Positions 36,801-45,350 of a stretch of DNA of 64,000 nucleotides are shown here, piece after piece. Position numbers and translations under genes: made by a program. The notes below the pieces were generated by a model. It was not told the DNA's origin. It made no database searches and worked only from the letters and a program-made list of their open reading frames with translations. The stretch is from positions 21,878,886 to 21,942,885 of the forward strand of contig NC_086374.1 of NCBI RefSeq assembly GCF_036588685.1, written 5' to 3'. The number at the start of each line of letters is the position of its first letter. The first letter of the stretch is position 1. Source of the stretch: Mytilus trossulus (lineage: Eukaryota; Mollusca; Bivalvia; Mytilida; Mytilidae).

Positions 36801-39671
36801 CAATAAAAAATAAAACACTTTTTTTCATATATTATTTTCTTTATTTTCCTCAAAATTTTATTGAAAAGTGTGAAATTCGTTTTCCGTCCGCATATCGCCG
36901 CTGTCCGCAATTAGGCGAATTTCCCCTAACATAAATTCATTTTAGTTGCCATTTTGGTTTGGGGAAACTGGAACTCTACATAATTATAAATCATTGTGTC
37001 TGTAATTTTATGTGTGTATGCTATCAAGTTGCCAATTTCTCTGTAGATTACACTAAAGCAAAAAACATTGTGCAATTGTGTACCTTTTCTATTTGTTTAG
37101 GAAGTTATCATTTTTATATGACTGCAAAAATTGAAATTTTTTTGGTCGTATATTGGTATGACGTTGGCGTCGTCATCATCAGAAGACATTTGGTTTTCGC
37201 ACTCTAATTTAAGTATAAGTAAATAGAAATCTATGAAATGTAAACACAAGGTTTATGACCATAAAAGGAAGGTTGGGATTGATTTTGGGAGTTTTTGTCC
37301 CAACAGATTAGGAATTAGGGGTCAAAAAGGTCCCAGATAAGCATTTTTCTTGGTTATCGCTCAATAACTTTAGTATAAGAAAATAGAAATCTATAAAATT
37401 TTAACACAAGGTTTATGACCACAAAAGGAAGGTCGGAATTGATTTTTGGGTTTTTGGTCCCAACAGTTTAGGAATTTTGGGCCAAATGGATCCAAAATTA
37501 AATTTTGTTTGATTTCATCACAAAATGAATTATTGGGGTTCTTTGATATGCCAAATCTAACCGTGTATTTAGATTTTTGATTATGGGCCCAGTTTTCAAG
37601 TATGTCCAAATCGGGGTCCAAAATTAAACTTTGTTTGATTTCAACAAAAAATGAATATATGGGATTCTTCAATATGCTGAATCAAACATGTATTTAGATT
37701 TTTAAAGTTTGACCCGGTGTCATATGGTATTTTGAACCCCTTAAAAATTGAACCCGGGGTCAACATACCTTGCGGTAAAATGACCCTTAAGTTTAAGTTC
37801 TTAGACCACATTCATTCTGTGTCAGAAACCTATGTTGTGTCAACTATTTAATCACAATCCAAATTCAAAGCTTAAATGTTGTGTCCATACTTGCCCCAAC
37901 TGTCAGGGTTTGATGTCTGCGGTTGTATAAAGCTGCACCCTGTGGAGCATCTGGTCAAAGACATTGTATTAATGAGACAATAGTTAGATAAAGAATCCTT
38001 TGGACCATAGACAGAGTGTTGTGCCGAAAACAATCTTTATTTATTGATAAAATCAGGCTTGGTTGATATAAATAAATCAAATAAGTTTAAAAAGTAATTA
38101 CTACCTCAGTGAACAAAGACCCTATTGATACATAAAAAAGTATCTGTCTTTCACATTGCAAGTGGTACTTGAATCATTTCATTGTGATATGTTGAGGCTT
38201 ATACCAAGATACATTATTTTGATAACAAAATGATGTTTTAATAGATCTTGTTGAAAACCAGCACCTTTTCCCTCCTAAAAAGAAACAAATTTAACATCTC
38301 TTTTTATTGATTAACAAAAAAAAATACATGTATGATAAACAAAACAAAAAAAATTAGGAAATATAGTGTAACAATATGACCTGAACAAAGTTTCCAAGAT
38401 AAAAACAATTTTGATATTAATTGAATGAAGTTATTTATTGATAAAGATATTATACATTTTCTATATCTCTTCAGGGTTGCAATTTTACCATACACTTCTG
38501 ATTGCTATTGTAAAAACACAGGCAGACTTTTGGGAGAATATGCCATTCAAAAGAAGTTCTTGGAGGAAAGGCATTTTACAGTTGTCGAGGTAAGACTGAA
38601 TGACAGATATATTAAAAATACAACATGGCAAGGTTGATCACAAGATCAACAAAATACTATGAAACTTGTACACAATGCTTATTACTTTTACAGTTCAAGT
38701 TTGAATTTTGGTGGCGTCACTATAAATGGTCTAGAGTAATGCTCCTTTAAAAATGGAAAAAAATACTGACTTTCTATTCTCTAACTTTATTGTGCCTCAA
38801 CCAAGAGATACAAAACTTGTATACAGTACTTATTACCACAAAACTCAGAACAAGTAGAAATTTTATATGAAATGAAAAAAAAATATGGTGTACAGTACCT
38901 ACCCCATAAGCAGTACATGATCAGCAAAAAAAAACCCCACACACACTAAAGGTAAAGGAACAGTCATAAAAACTAATGTAATTGATCTGTTGTTATTGAA
39001 ATTTGTGCAATTTGTGAAGAATGATGATTCATATTTTTTTGACAGAGACCTTTCCCTGTCTTGTCATTGTTTGAGCTATGATTCATTTATATATTTGTCA
39101 ATTTTTCTAATTAATGCTAGAAATATGGGCCATATTGGGGCTTTATCAAACTACTCATGTCTAAAGATTTCCGGTAATTCCAGATTTGGTGTTTCATTCT
39201 GATTGAAAATCTTTTTTATTTAGTATGTATTGTCTACAACAATTTCTTTGTGGACATGGGCATTTGCATAGTTTGAATATAGTTATATAGTTAGCTTGTT
39301 TTCAATGATCAGGTATTTTAAGTCTGTATCATTACCTTTGTTAAAGCAATAAATATCACCATGGATTTATGTCAAAGTCAACTCTAACTTTCATCTTTGC
39401 ATAGACAAAAGAATTCATGATACAGCCATAATTTGTCATAGTTATACTAGTCCATGATCCTCAAATCACCAAGTTTTATGAAAAAGGCATAAATCTGTTA
39501 TTATTATTTCATTTTCTTTTCTAACAGGTCAAGTACAGTGAAATGCATAAAATGAGAGAAAAGTTGAAAGATTTTATTCCACTTGCACATCAGACAGAGA
39601 CAAAACATTTAAGACAGTTAAAGCATATTGTATATCAAAACAGATTTCCATTGTATTTTATTTCTTATTGA
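17905..39671 (+). CDS. FASTK-family protein with internal RRM and SWT1-like PIN nuclease domain, 20 coding exons
   Basis: Exons: 17905-19324, 19777-19914, 20849-20977, 21754-21823, 22115-22236, 22735-22892, 23314-23372, 23802-23960, 25764-25800, 26265-26306, 28172-28238, 29356-29444, 29951-30049, 30438-30525, 30807-30895, 31392-31640, 32164-32186, 32674-32718, 38475-38589, 39528-39671. Together 3342 nt, about 1113 residues. The first exon has an acceptor (CAG at 17891-17893) 11 bases before the ATG, so a non-coding exon lies upstream. Order of parts: Arg-rich, acid-poor N-terminus (mitochondrial targeting likely), FASTK-like region (about 80-585), diverged RRM (about 660-735), PIN (779-922), acidic linker (923-1005), RAP (1028-1090). 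FASTK proteins act in mitochondrial RNA processing and stability; SWT1 PIN is an RNA endonuclease. I infer a mitochondrial RNA-cleaving enzyme. All exons are in phase; only exon 8 to 9 needs an uncertain splice choice. Two separate genes remain possible. Confidence 0.75.
21185..21615 (+). repeat. Repeat of the GGGGCATCATCTGTGTCC family, in intron 3
   Basis: Starts near TTTATGCGCCTGCCATAGC and ends GTGGGGCATCATCTGTGTCC. The interior has two diverged units with CTAACTTTAGTTTG and GTTATGAAACTTATACGC. A reversed copy is at 59815-60450 in the Lifeguard gene; a fragment lies at 38628-38860. Confidence 0.65.
21916..21988 (+). repeat. 35-bp perfect tandem duplication, in intron 4
   Basis: Two identical 35-base copies (start AAAGAAGATGCATATTATTT) are separated by CCC, a period of 38. 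The identity suggests a recent event. Confidence 0.9.
22735..23960 (+). other. Diverged RRM (exons 6-8)
   Basis: Residues about 660-735. The order fits an RNA recognition motif: a first strand YALCYPRF, helix LESLHAKFG, strand SEVRIIP, an RNP1-like strand NLIFVRYS, helix DSGVRCLEKY, and strand LLMRVAEERAKK. RNP2 is poor and only part of RNP1 is kept (F, V, Y), so RNA contact may be altered. Introns fall between helix 1 and strand 1, and before RNP1. Call is by pattern only. Confidence 0.55.
22881..23100 (+). repeat. Tandem duplication spanning the exon 6 donor
   Basis: About three diverged units of 73-100 bp. Unit 1 includes the end of exon 6 (GTTACATTGGAG then GTATATAT); unit 2 repeats this as GTTACAATTTAG then GTATATAT near 22944-22962; unit 3 has TTTTACATTGGAGATCTC near 23060. 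Shared text is ATCTGAAATCTG. The second unit thus carries a decoy donor. Confidence 0.7.
24391..25636. mobile_element. Pogo/Tigger-like non-autonomous element, TA target site, in intron 8
   Basis: Ends are CAGTCGATTCCACTTAATTG on the left and, reversed, CAGTACATTCCGGTTATTTG on the right, about 25 bases with a few mismatches, both flanked by TA (24389-24390, 25637-25638). CAGT...ACTG ends and TA duplication fit pogo/Tigger elements. Variants of TTAATTGCATA repeat inside both ends. The 1246-bp interior has no transposase frame. Confidence 0.75.
26378..27650. mobile_element. GGGCCCCGC-ended tandem-array element, in intron 10
   Basis: Left GGGCCCCGCC and right GCGGGGCCC form short inverted ends; a hairpin (GCCTTTAGGCGGGAC) lies at the left. 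Inside are CCGTCCGT microsatellites, about four units of roughly 175 bp with TTGTGTCCGCTCCATATCTAG and ACTTGACATCCATTTTAAC, and an eight-base CAGTCTGT array at 27181-27230. Confidence 0.7.
27705..28030 (+). repeat. SINE-like repeat (CAATGAGACAACT family), best copy
   Basis: Contains GATGTGGTATGATTG, CAATGAGACAACTATCCAC, TATAGGTCAACGTACGGCC, CAACAATGAGCAAAG, AGTCAGCTATAAAAGGCCCC, AATTACAGGCTTCTGACTTG and GGGTTAAACATGTTA. At least six further copies or fragments of it are in this window. Intron 10 of the 20-exon gene. Confidence 0.75.
28330..29125 (+). repeat. SINE-like repeat interrupted by a MITE, in intron 11
   Basis: The same family as 27705-28030, split in two: 28330-28404 and 28856-29125, with a 451-bp element inserted between them. 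Joined, the two halves restore the family order. Confidence 0.8.
28405..28855. mobile_element. Mutator-like MITE, 10-bp target duplication
   Basis: Inverted ends of 19 bases (CAATCGTAACTACTCGGCC; reversed right end has two mismatches) are flanked by TAATAGCTAT and TAACAGCTAT, a 10-bp duplication with one mismatch; 9-11 bp is typical of Mutator-like elements. A second inner inverted pair (CCTCGTATGCA / TGCATACGAGG) and a 90-bp tandem pair (28607-28696, 28697-28786) lie inside. The 204-codon minus-strand frame across this region is fortuitous. Confidence 0.75.
31392..31640 (+). other. Acidic linker exon (exon 16)
   Basis: Eighty-three residues, rich in Glu, Asp, Asn and Gln, without a fold I recognise; likely a flexible or coiled segment between PIN and RAP (KTYEELLQDIKYF could be helical). 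It starts and ends in phase 0. Reading past its donor adds six residues and a TAA (31656-31658), and AATAAA occurs at 31764-31769. Confidence 0.7.
32395..32600 (+). repeat. Repeat with TTCGTGGGT motif, in intron 17
   Basis: Carries GATGAATTCATTTTCGTGGG, AAGTTTTGTGGATTGAAGAA and AATTTGATGTA-like ends. A related copy is at 47885-48110 (TCTTGGGTACCAATTTTGGT, GGATTGAGGAAAGACTG). Ends not defined. Confidence 0.45.
32748..36926. mobile_element. 4.18-kb inverted-repeat element, TA target site, in intron 18
   Basis: Ends GGGGAAATTCGCCGAATTGC and, reversed, GGGGAAATTCGCCTAATTGC match over about 23 bases with one difference, flanked by TA (32746-32747, 36927-36928). The motif GCGGACA recurs at least five times within 250 bases of the left end and again, in both orientations, near the right end (36459-36910), like multiple binding sites. 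No transposase is seen; the longest plus frame (33416-33811) has no recognisable domain. A nested element is at 35073-35821, and a 15-base G run near 35022. Confidence 0.75.
35073..35821. mobile_element. Nested element with exact 8-bp duplication AATTATCT
   Basis: AATTATCT flanks both sides (35065-35072 and 35822-35829). The ends GGGCGCACTACGTTTGGGCG and, reversed, CGGTGCATTACGTTTGCGCG match over 24 bases with five mismatches; GCGCGCAAA/TTTGCGCGC motifs recur. The 8-bp duplication fits Merlin-like or hAT-like insertion; ends starting GG favour the first. It inserted into the 4.18-kb element, so it is younger. Confidence 0.75.
37111..37955. mobile_element. Tandem-array element, copy 2 (shorter), in intron 18
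   Basis: Same family as 12702-14340: left TTATATGACTGCA, a GTCGTATATTG and GGCGTCGTC block, two units with AATAGAAATCTATGAAAT and GGTCCCAACAG, fewer internal half-units, and right end TGCGGTTGTATAA followed by a GGAGCATCTGGT tail. Confidence 0.7.
38475..39671 (+). other. RAP domain (exons 19-20)
   Basis: Residues 1028-1090 of the predicted protein, with a 23-residue tail. The pattern VAILPY, CKNTGRLLGEYAIQKKFLEE, HFTVVEVKYSEMHKM, KLKDFI follows the RAP domain at the C-terminus of FASTK proteins, a small restriction-endonuclease-like fold needed for RNA function. It joins in phase to exons 17-18 (GKPLYRRLQDKI). The stop is TGA at 39669-39671. A 5.8 kb intron filled by transposons separates it from the PIN part. 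Confidence 0.75.
38628..38860 (+). repeat. Fragment of the 21185-21615 repeat, in intron 19
   Basis: Shares AATACTATGAAACTTGTACA, CAATGCTTATTAC, TTTGAATTTTGGTGGCGTCAC and TAGAGTAATGCTCC with the intron 3 copy. It starts about 40 bases after the exon 19 donor. Confidence 0.6.
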
Positions 39672-39834
39672 CTGTAAATCAAAAGTACTTATCCTGTTAC
39701 ATGCTGATATGATAGTATTGTAAAAGTTTAACCAAAGATCCAATCAGGGATTTTTTTTATGCAAACCCAAACATGTTTACACAATGTTGTACATGAAGAT
39801 AGGCAAAATATTTAATTTTTAAACTCAGGAAACT

Positions 39835-40112
39835 TTTTATGTCCCATTTATGAGCATTATGTTTTCTGGTCTGTGCGTGCATGTGTTCGTCTGTCTGTCC
39901 CGCTGCAGGTTTATCTTTTGGTTGAGGTAGTTTTTTATGAAGTTGAAGTCCAATAAACTTGAAACTTAGTAAACATGTTCCATATGGTACGATCTTTCTA
40001 ATTTTAATGCCAAATAAGAAATTTTTATCCAATTTTCATGGTCCACTGAACATAAAAATTATAGTGCAAATGGGTCATCCGTGTACTTGGGACAAATTTT
40101 TGTTGAGCTTTA
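39835..40112 (+). repeat. GCCCCA-family repeat after the 20-exon gene
   Basis: TTTATGTCCCATTTATGAGC, CTGGTCTGTGCGTGC, GTTGAAGTCCAATAAACTTG and ATGGGTCATCCGTGTACTTG match the 17158-17612 copy but with only one internal unit. If the gene's 3' UTR reaches here, the AATAAA within CCAATAAACTTG (near 39952) could act as a poly(A) signal. Confidence 0.65.
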
Positions 40113-40189
40113 AAATATAAATTTTGTGGTCATGCAAAAACCATTACTCTACTGGTTTTATATTATGCATATGGTTGCCATCATAGGGG

Positions 40190-40468
40190 TTAAGGTGGTA
40201 CCTAACACTACAGGGAGATAACTCTGTAAAGTCAGCTAAATGTTTTAATTACGTTGTGTTGTAAAAAGAATGTTAAGCTTCTCAATGATCAAAATTGGTG
40301 TTTGTCAAACTGCTATATAAACTGTAATTTTTCTGACAAAATGGTTGGTTCAAAATTTTTGAAATTTTTATATTTTTGTTAAAAGGTCAAAGTAAATACT
40401 TTAACAAAGTTTTATGAAAATTAAACGAGCCAAATTAATATTAGTTTAAGTGTTGGGTACCACCTTAA
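40190..40468. mobile_element. Short MITE with TTAA ends
   Basis: Left TTAAGGTGGTACC and right GGTACCACCTTAA are a perfect 13-base inverted pair; if TTAA is the target duplication this resembles piggyBac-type insertion. 279 bp, no frame. Confidence 0.7.
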
Positions 40469-41475
40469 ATTGGACTGGTAAAAGATTGCGGTGAGGTATA
40501 CACCTGTCAATATAGAAATGTTCAATGCTCTGTATGTCAACTTTATCATTCCTTTATTCATTTCCAAATCAAATCCTTAAACTTTACACAATGGATCTCA
40601 TAAAAAAAAGGTGTTTTGTTAGTTGTCTTACTTTTTAATAGTGAAAAGCTGAATGACATTTGTGGTAAATTAATTAACCGATTAATGATTTCGCTTTATC
40701 CAATTTATCAGCAAATGTTGAAGAAAGTAATTGTACAAAACAAAATATTGAATTGTATTTTTTTAAGTTTTTTATTTGTATTGATTTAAAAACCTTATTA
40801 TAGACCTTTGTTTTAGTGGTTTACTGACTGTACAAACTGTCAATATGAGCCTTTTACATAATTTTACTGGTAAAACAAATCTTATTTGATTATTTTTAGA
40901 AGTCTTTCTAATTGTGTTCTTTGACATGTGTTTTTTTAAATGGAAATGTAGGTTTTTTTAAGGAAGATGATCAGCAATGGTTTTAAATGAATCATTCCAT
41001 AAACTTATTTATCCAGATTCTAATAAAAGATTTGAACAAAATGTTACTAGTTGTTATCAAATGTACATTAGAAAACATTATTCCTTTACTCACTAAGTTT
41101 CTATATATACTGCCATCACCTTGTCAGTCTGTCTGTCTGAAGAGTTATGGTCCTTAATATTTTGGAACTTTACACTTTATGCCCATTGTCCAATAACTAA
41201 GAACCATTCTACTAATGCTTTTCAAATTATAATATGTTGTTACAGGTGACAAAATAGAAGGCAAGTTCAAAGATGATTTTAACTTTCACCATTCAGGAGC
41301 TATTTACCTTGATATATATGAAATGACACTGTTTTTTCTAACTGTGAAATTGACTAAATCTACTGGATTTCAGCCAAATTTAGAAGTCAACAAACTAGAT
41401 CTTCAAGCTTGACATGTTAAATGTCTTTAACAACATTATTTTCAAAGATCTGTTTTTTCGACATATGTGCTCTTT
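40469..41475. other. Intergenic stretch, nothing supported
   Basis: AT-rich, no bounded element, no exon-like frames with splice sites on either strand. Confidence 0.4.
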
Positions 41476-41923
41476 CAAGGGGTACAATCAAAATCACGTG
41501 ATGGATATACACACACCGGAAGTTACAGTTGAACTCGCCGCTTGAAAGGTTAGTAGTTGCATTTTCTTGTTTATATCAATTAAATTTTGATTAATAAGTT
41601 GGCACACTGAATGTTGGATACTATATAGTTTCAAAATACACAATTTTTTTTGCTAGAAAGCGTGCAGTTATTGCAAACACTTTAACACAGTTCCAAATTT
41701 TCGACGGATAACTGTGTCAAAGTGTTAGCATCAACTGCACGCTTTCCAGCAAGGATAATTGTGTATTTCAAAACTAGAAAGTATCCGACATTCGGTGCAC
41801 TACCTTATTTATTAAATTTTATTGATATAAACAAGTAAATACAACTACTTACCTTTCAAGCAGTCTGCTCGACTGTTACTTCCGATGTGTGTATATCCAT
41901 CACATGATTTTGATTGTACCCCT
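41476..41923. mobile_element. Fold-back MITE with 210-bp arms, hAT-like
   Basis: Two arms of about 212 bases are inverted copies (roughly 85-90 percent by eye), separated by an 18-base loop near 41700. Outer ends are CAAGGGGTAC and GTACCCCTG, close to the CAGGGG ends of hAT elements. GCTCTTT occurs directly outside both ends (41469-41475, 41925-41931), one short of an 8-bp hAT duplication. Transcribed through, it would make a long hairpin RNA. Confidence 0.8.
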
Positions 41924-42129
41924 GGCTCTTTGTTTACTGTCCAATAATCAATGGAAATTTACCAATTTTCATTGATTTTTTGTGGAAAATCACAACAAGT
42001 ACTGTTTATCACGAATTAAACGCAGGAACGTAACTTTTCAACAAAAGAAATATCACCTACGTAGTCACTGTATTAGCTATGATTCGTTGTGATATTAGCT
42101 AATAGAGCCTAATTTGAAATGTCAGCCAA

Positions 42130-43655
42130 CTAGAGGCTCTCAAGAGCCTGTGTCACTCACCTGATTCTACTTGGGATTTTGAAATAATATTAAAAAATGT
42201 AAAAAATTGTAACAGTTACTTATAATGATGTTTTAGGCCAAATTTGGTTTAATATTGTTATGTTTGGTTTCATTTCATTCAGTAGTTCTCTTAAAGGGGC
42301 ACTAGCTGTCAAATTCATGGTTACAGATTTGACTCAAATTCTCACTTTTGATTTATAACAATGTAAAACATTTATCCAAACTACCAAAAGTCTAAAATAA
42401 ACAGTATACAGATCTAGAGCATGGTAAAGATAATATGTAGGTTCGTTTTGTGTGTATGTTAGTCCAGACGCCATCTAATTAACTATTGATTTGACCTCAG
42501 ATGACCATATAAGCGATGTAAACATAAATAACCATATGAATAGATTAAACCAACACGTGCAATTGGATTTTTATAGGTCTGTTTGATTTTATCTTATAGA
42601 TTAAAAATTTATGTGTCTCATTGTTTTTTTAAAACCGTATAAGAATGATTTTATATAGATCGAATCAGTAATCAAATGATTTACAGTAGTTCCACTTTCA
42701 TTGTTGACATTCTTTTTCTTTAAATAACCTGTACACGTATAATGCATGCGTTGTCAATCTCTAGCGAGGGGTTAAAGTGAAGTTCACATGAATACGGATT
42801 TAATGAGGTCGGCTAATTCACTTGCAAGTGAAACAGTAATTATCAATGTTTCATCGCTTAATCGTAGCTAGTGCCCCCGTAAAGAAGACATTTGTATGTA
42901 TTTCCGCTAGGGTCCCATGTTATACTAAATCCCTGGCTGGCAGCCATTGGATAATGGATTGGCTACAAAGAAACAACACTTGTTCAGCACCTCACAAGGA
43001 AAATTCATGATACATTTGGTTTCATTCGATTAAGTGGTTCTTCAAAAGAAGACATTTGTATGTATTTCCTATAGGGTCCTATGTTAAACTAAGTTCCCTG
43101 CTGGCGGCCATCTTAGATAATGGATCGGCTACAAAGTAACAACACTTGGTCAACACCTCATAAGGAACATTCATGCCATGTTTTGTTTTATTTTATTCAG
43201 TAGTTCTCCAGAAGAAGTCATTTGTATGTATTTCCCATAGGGTCCTATGTTAAACTAAGTCTCCAGCTGGTGGCCATCTTGGATGATAGATCGGCTACAG
43301 AGTCACAACATTTGATCAGCACCTCATAAGGATAAATTCATGCCATGTTTGGTTTCATTCCATTCAATGGTTCTCTAAAAGAAGACATTTGTATATTTTC
43401 CCATAGGGTCCTATGTTAAACTAAGTCCCCGCTGGTGGCCATCTTGGATGATGGATCCACTACAAAGTAACAACACTTGGTCAGCACCTCATAAGGAGCA
43501 TTCATGCCAGGTTTGGTTTCATTTTATTCAGTGGTTCTCTAGAAGAGGTTTCAAAATGTAAAAAGTTTACGCCGACTACGACAGATGACGAATTCGAGAC
43601 GGATGCCAAGTGATGAGAAAAGCTCACTTGGCCCTTCAGGCCAGGTGAGCTAAAA
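42130..43655 (+). mobile_element. Tandem-array element ending in CAGGTGAGCT
   Basis: Left end has TAGAGGCTCTCAAGAGCCTG and CACTCACCTG; right end has GGCCAGGTGAGCTAAAAATG, giving a CACCTG/CAGGTG inverted pair. Inside are about four units of roughly 155 bp with GAAGACATTTGTATGTATTT, TAGGGTCCTATGTTAAACTA, GGCCATCTTGGATGATGGAT and GTCAGCACCTCATAAGGA. The first unit is split by the element at 42297-42878. Confidence 0.7.
42297..42878. mobile_element. Nested element, GGGGCACTAGCT inverted ends
   Basis: GGGGCACTAGCT on the left and AGCTAGTGCCCC on the right are inverted; the flanks TTAAA and GTAAA rejoin into a normal array unit when it is removed (TTCTCTTAAAGAAGACATTT). No frame. Confidence 0.7.
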
Positions 43656-44069
43656 ATGCGGGTCATTTTAGGGCCTATCGAAAAAAAAAATTGAAAAATA
43701 TGCACAGCACATGGCACATCAAACTTGCATTCAAAAGCCTTCAAAATACAGAAAACATTGTTTGCTGTCAATTTGTTGTTTCTTGTCTTATCTGTAAATT
43801 CCTCAAGATGATAATGTGATTGTAATTATATTCTGAATTGAGGAACATCTTTATATTTGGTCTGGAACTTTATAATGCTTAGATGTATTGTGTATTGGGG
43901 ATTGGTGGTTTCAGATTTTGAAATATAATGTTTCAGAGTATAAAGTAAAATGGACACTTTTCAAAAGGGTATTTGCTTTTCCACTTTAAACAAATATAAT
44001 GATGGAGAAATAATAACTGCGTCCATAGAGAGTATGAAAGAGGTGCGATTTCACAAACTATTACTGTAT

Positions 44070-44260
44070 AGATGAAAATGATTGGCAATGAGACAACTTT
44101 CCATACAAGTTCAAATGACAAAGATAAATGCTATTATAGGTCACCATACAACCTTTAACTGTGAGAACAACCAATACTGTTAGTCATTTATAAAAGGACC
44201 TAACAAAAATGTGAACATTCAAACGAAAAAACCTAAGGCCTAATTTATACAATAATAAAA
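44070..44260 (+). repeat. SINE-like fragment (CAATGAGACAACT family)
   Basis: GATTGGCAATGAGACAACTT, TATAGGTCACCATACAACC and ATTCAAACGAAAAAACC in family order. It is followed at 44278 by a short piece of another SINE-like family. Confidence 0.65.
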
Positions 44261-44319
44261 TTGAGAATAGAAATGGAGAATGTATCAAAGAGACAACAAC
44301 CCGACCATAGAAAAAACAA

Positions 44320-45345
44320 AAACAAGCTTACTTTCAGTAGATGTAAGTGCTTTGATACATTATTACAATCATATAATACTTTTTTTCTTGTGGTTCTATT
44401 TCTCTAATATGAGGCAGGCATTACCTGTAAATGGGGACGAAGTTTGTATGAATTATTTTTTGTAACTTAAATATTTGTTAAAAAAAAGAAACGGAAATAC
44501 CGTAACGTTTCCGATTTTGGTTCTGTTGTTAGGGATTTTAGTTGTGACGTTATTTAAGTTATGACGTCATATGCAATGTAAACAAAGAAACGCTATCATC
44601 CGGTAACGTTTTTTCATATCAAGGAATAATTTTAAAATATGAAATTGGTATTGCGTTCCTTCCTATTTATACTAGACTGATACATGTATATTTTACTCAA
44701 AGATTCATACAAACGAGACCGAAAAAAGGAAGTACATTGTAGATTTCTGCGCAGTTCCGGGATTTCAAAACATGACATAAAAAAAAGTTAACGATTTTGA
44801 GTTCATTAGTACAATGAAAAATTCGGGAAATTTTCCCGATTTTTTTGTTTTTTTTTTATTTTTCTACCGTAATTGGGGACTCCGTCCCCATAATATTTGT
44901 AAGTATCTACCTGTTCTTGAGTTGGAAGGTTGGACACTCTCCACACAAGCTTCACCACACTATCTTGCCATCATATGAGCTTTCTAACAGTTTTGATAAC
45001 AAGCTTCATTTTTTTTGTCAACTTTGTGTTAACCCAAAATCTTATGTATTTTGAGGGGTATAATCCACATTTAACTTAGGTTTATTGAATTCTCTGCATA
45101 GTTACAAATGTTTCCGTTTTTCTAATAATTTGTTCAACAGGGATTTTTTAGCAGTTGCAAATGGAATGGGTAAAATGTTTTATGTGTAATGAATCTAATA
45201 TATCTCTTCATCAATCTTAGATTTTACAATCACACATATCTTTCTTACTGTGCTTAGTGTGCTTATTAAAAGTATTTCTCAATTAAAAGCAATAATTGGC
45301 ATTGGAAAATAAGAAAATAATTTACAGTCCTTTAACTGGACATGT
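44320..45345. other. Intergenic stretch with a GGGGAC inverted motif
   Basis: ATGGGGACGAAGT near 44430 and ACTCCGTCCCCAT near 44878 form an imperfect inverted pair about 450 bp apart, possibly a decayed element. CGGAAATACCGTAACG near 44491 and a GTTACG-rich interior lie between. No gene supported. Confidence 0.35.
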
Positions 45346-45350
45346 GGTCC

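Noticed and set aside
43502-43771. 89-codon minus-strand frame
   Set aside because: Falls in the last unit and right end of the CAGGTGAGCT array element.
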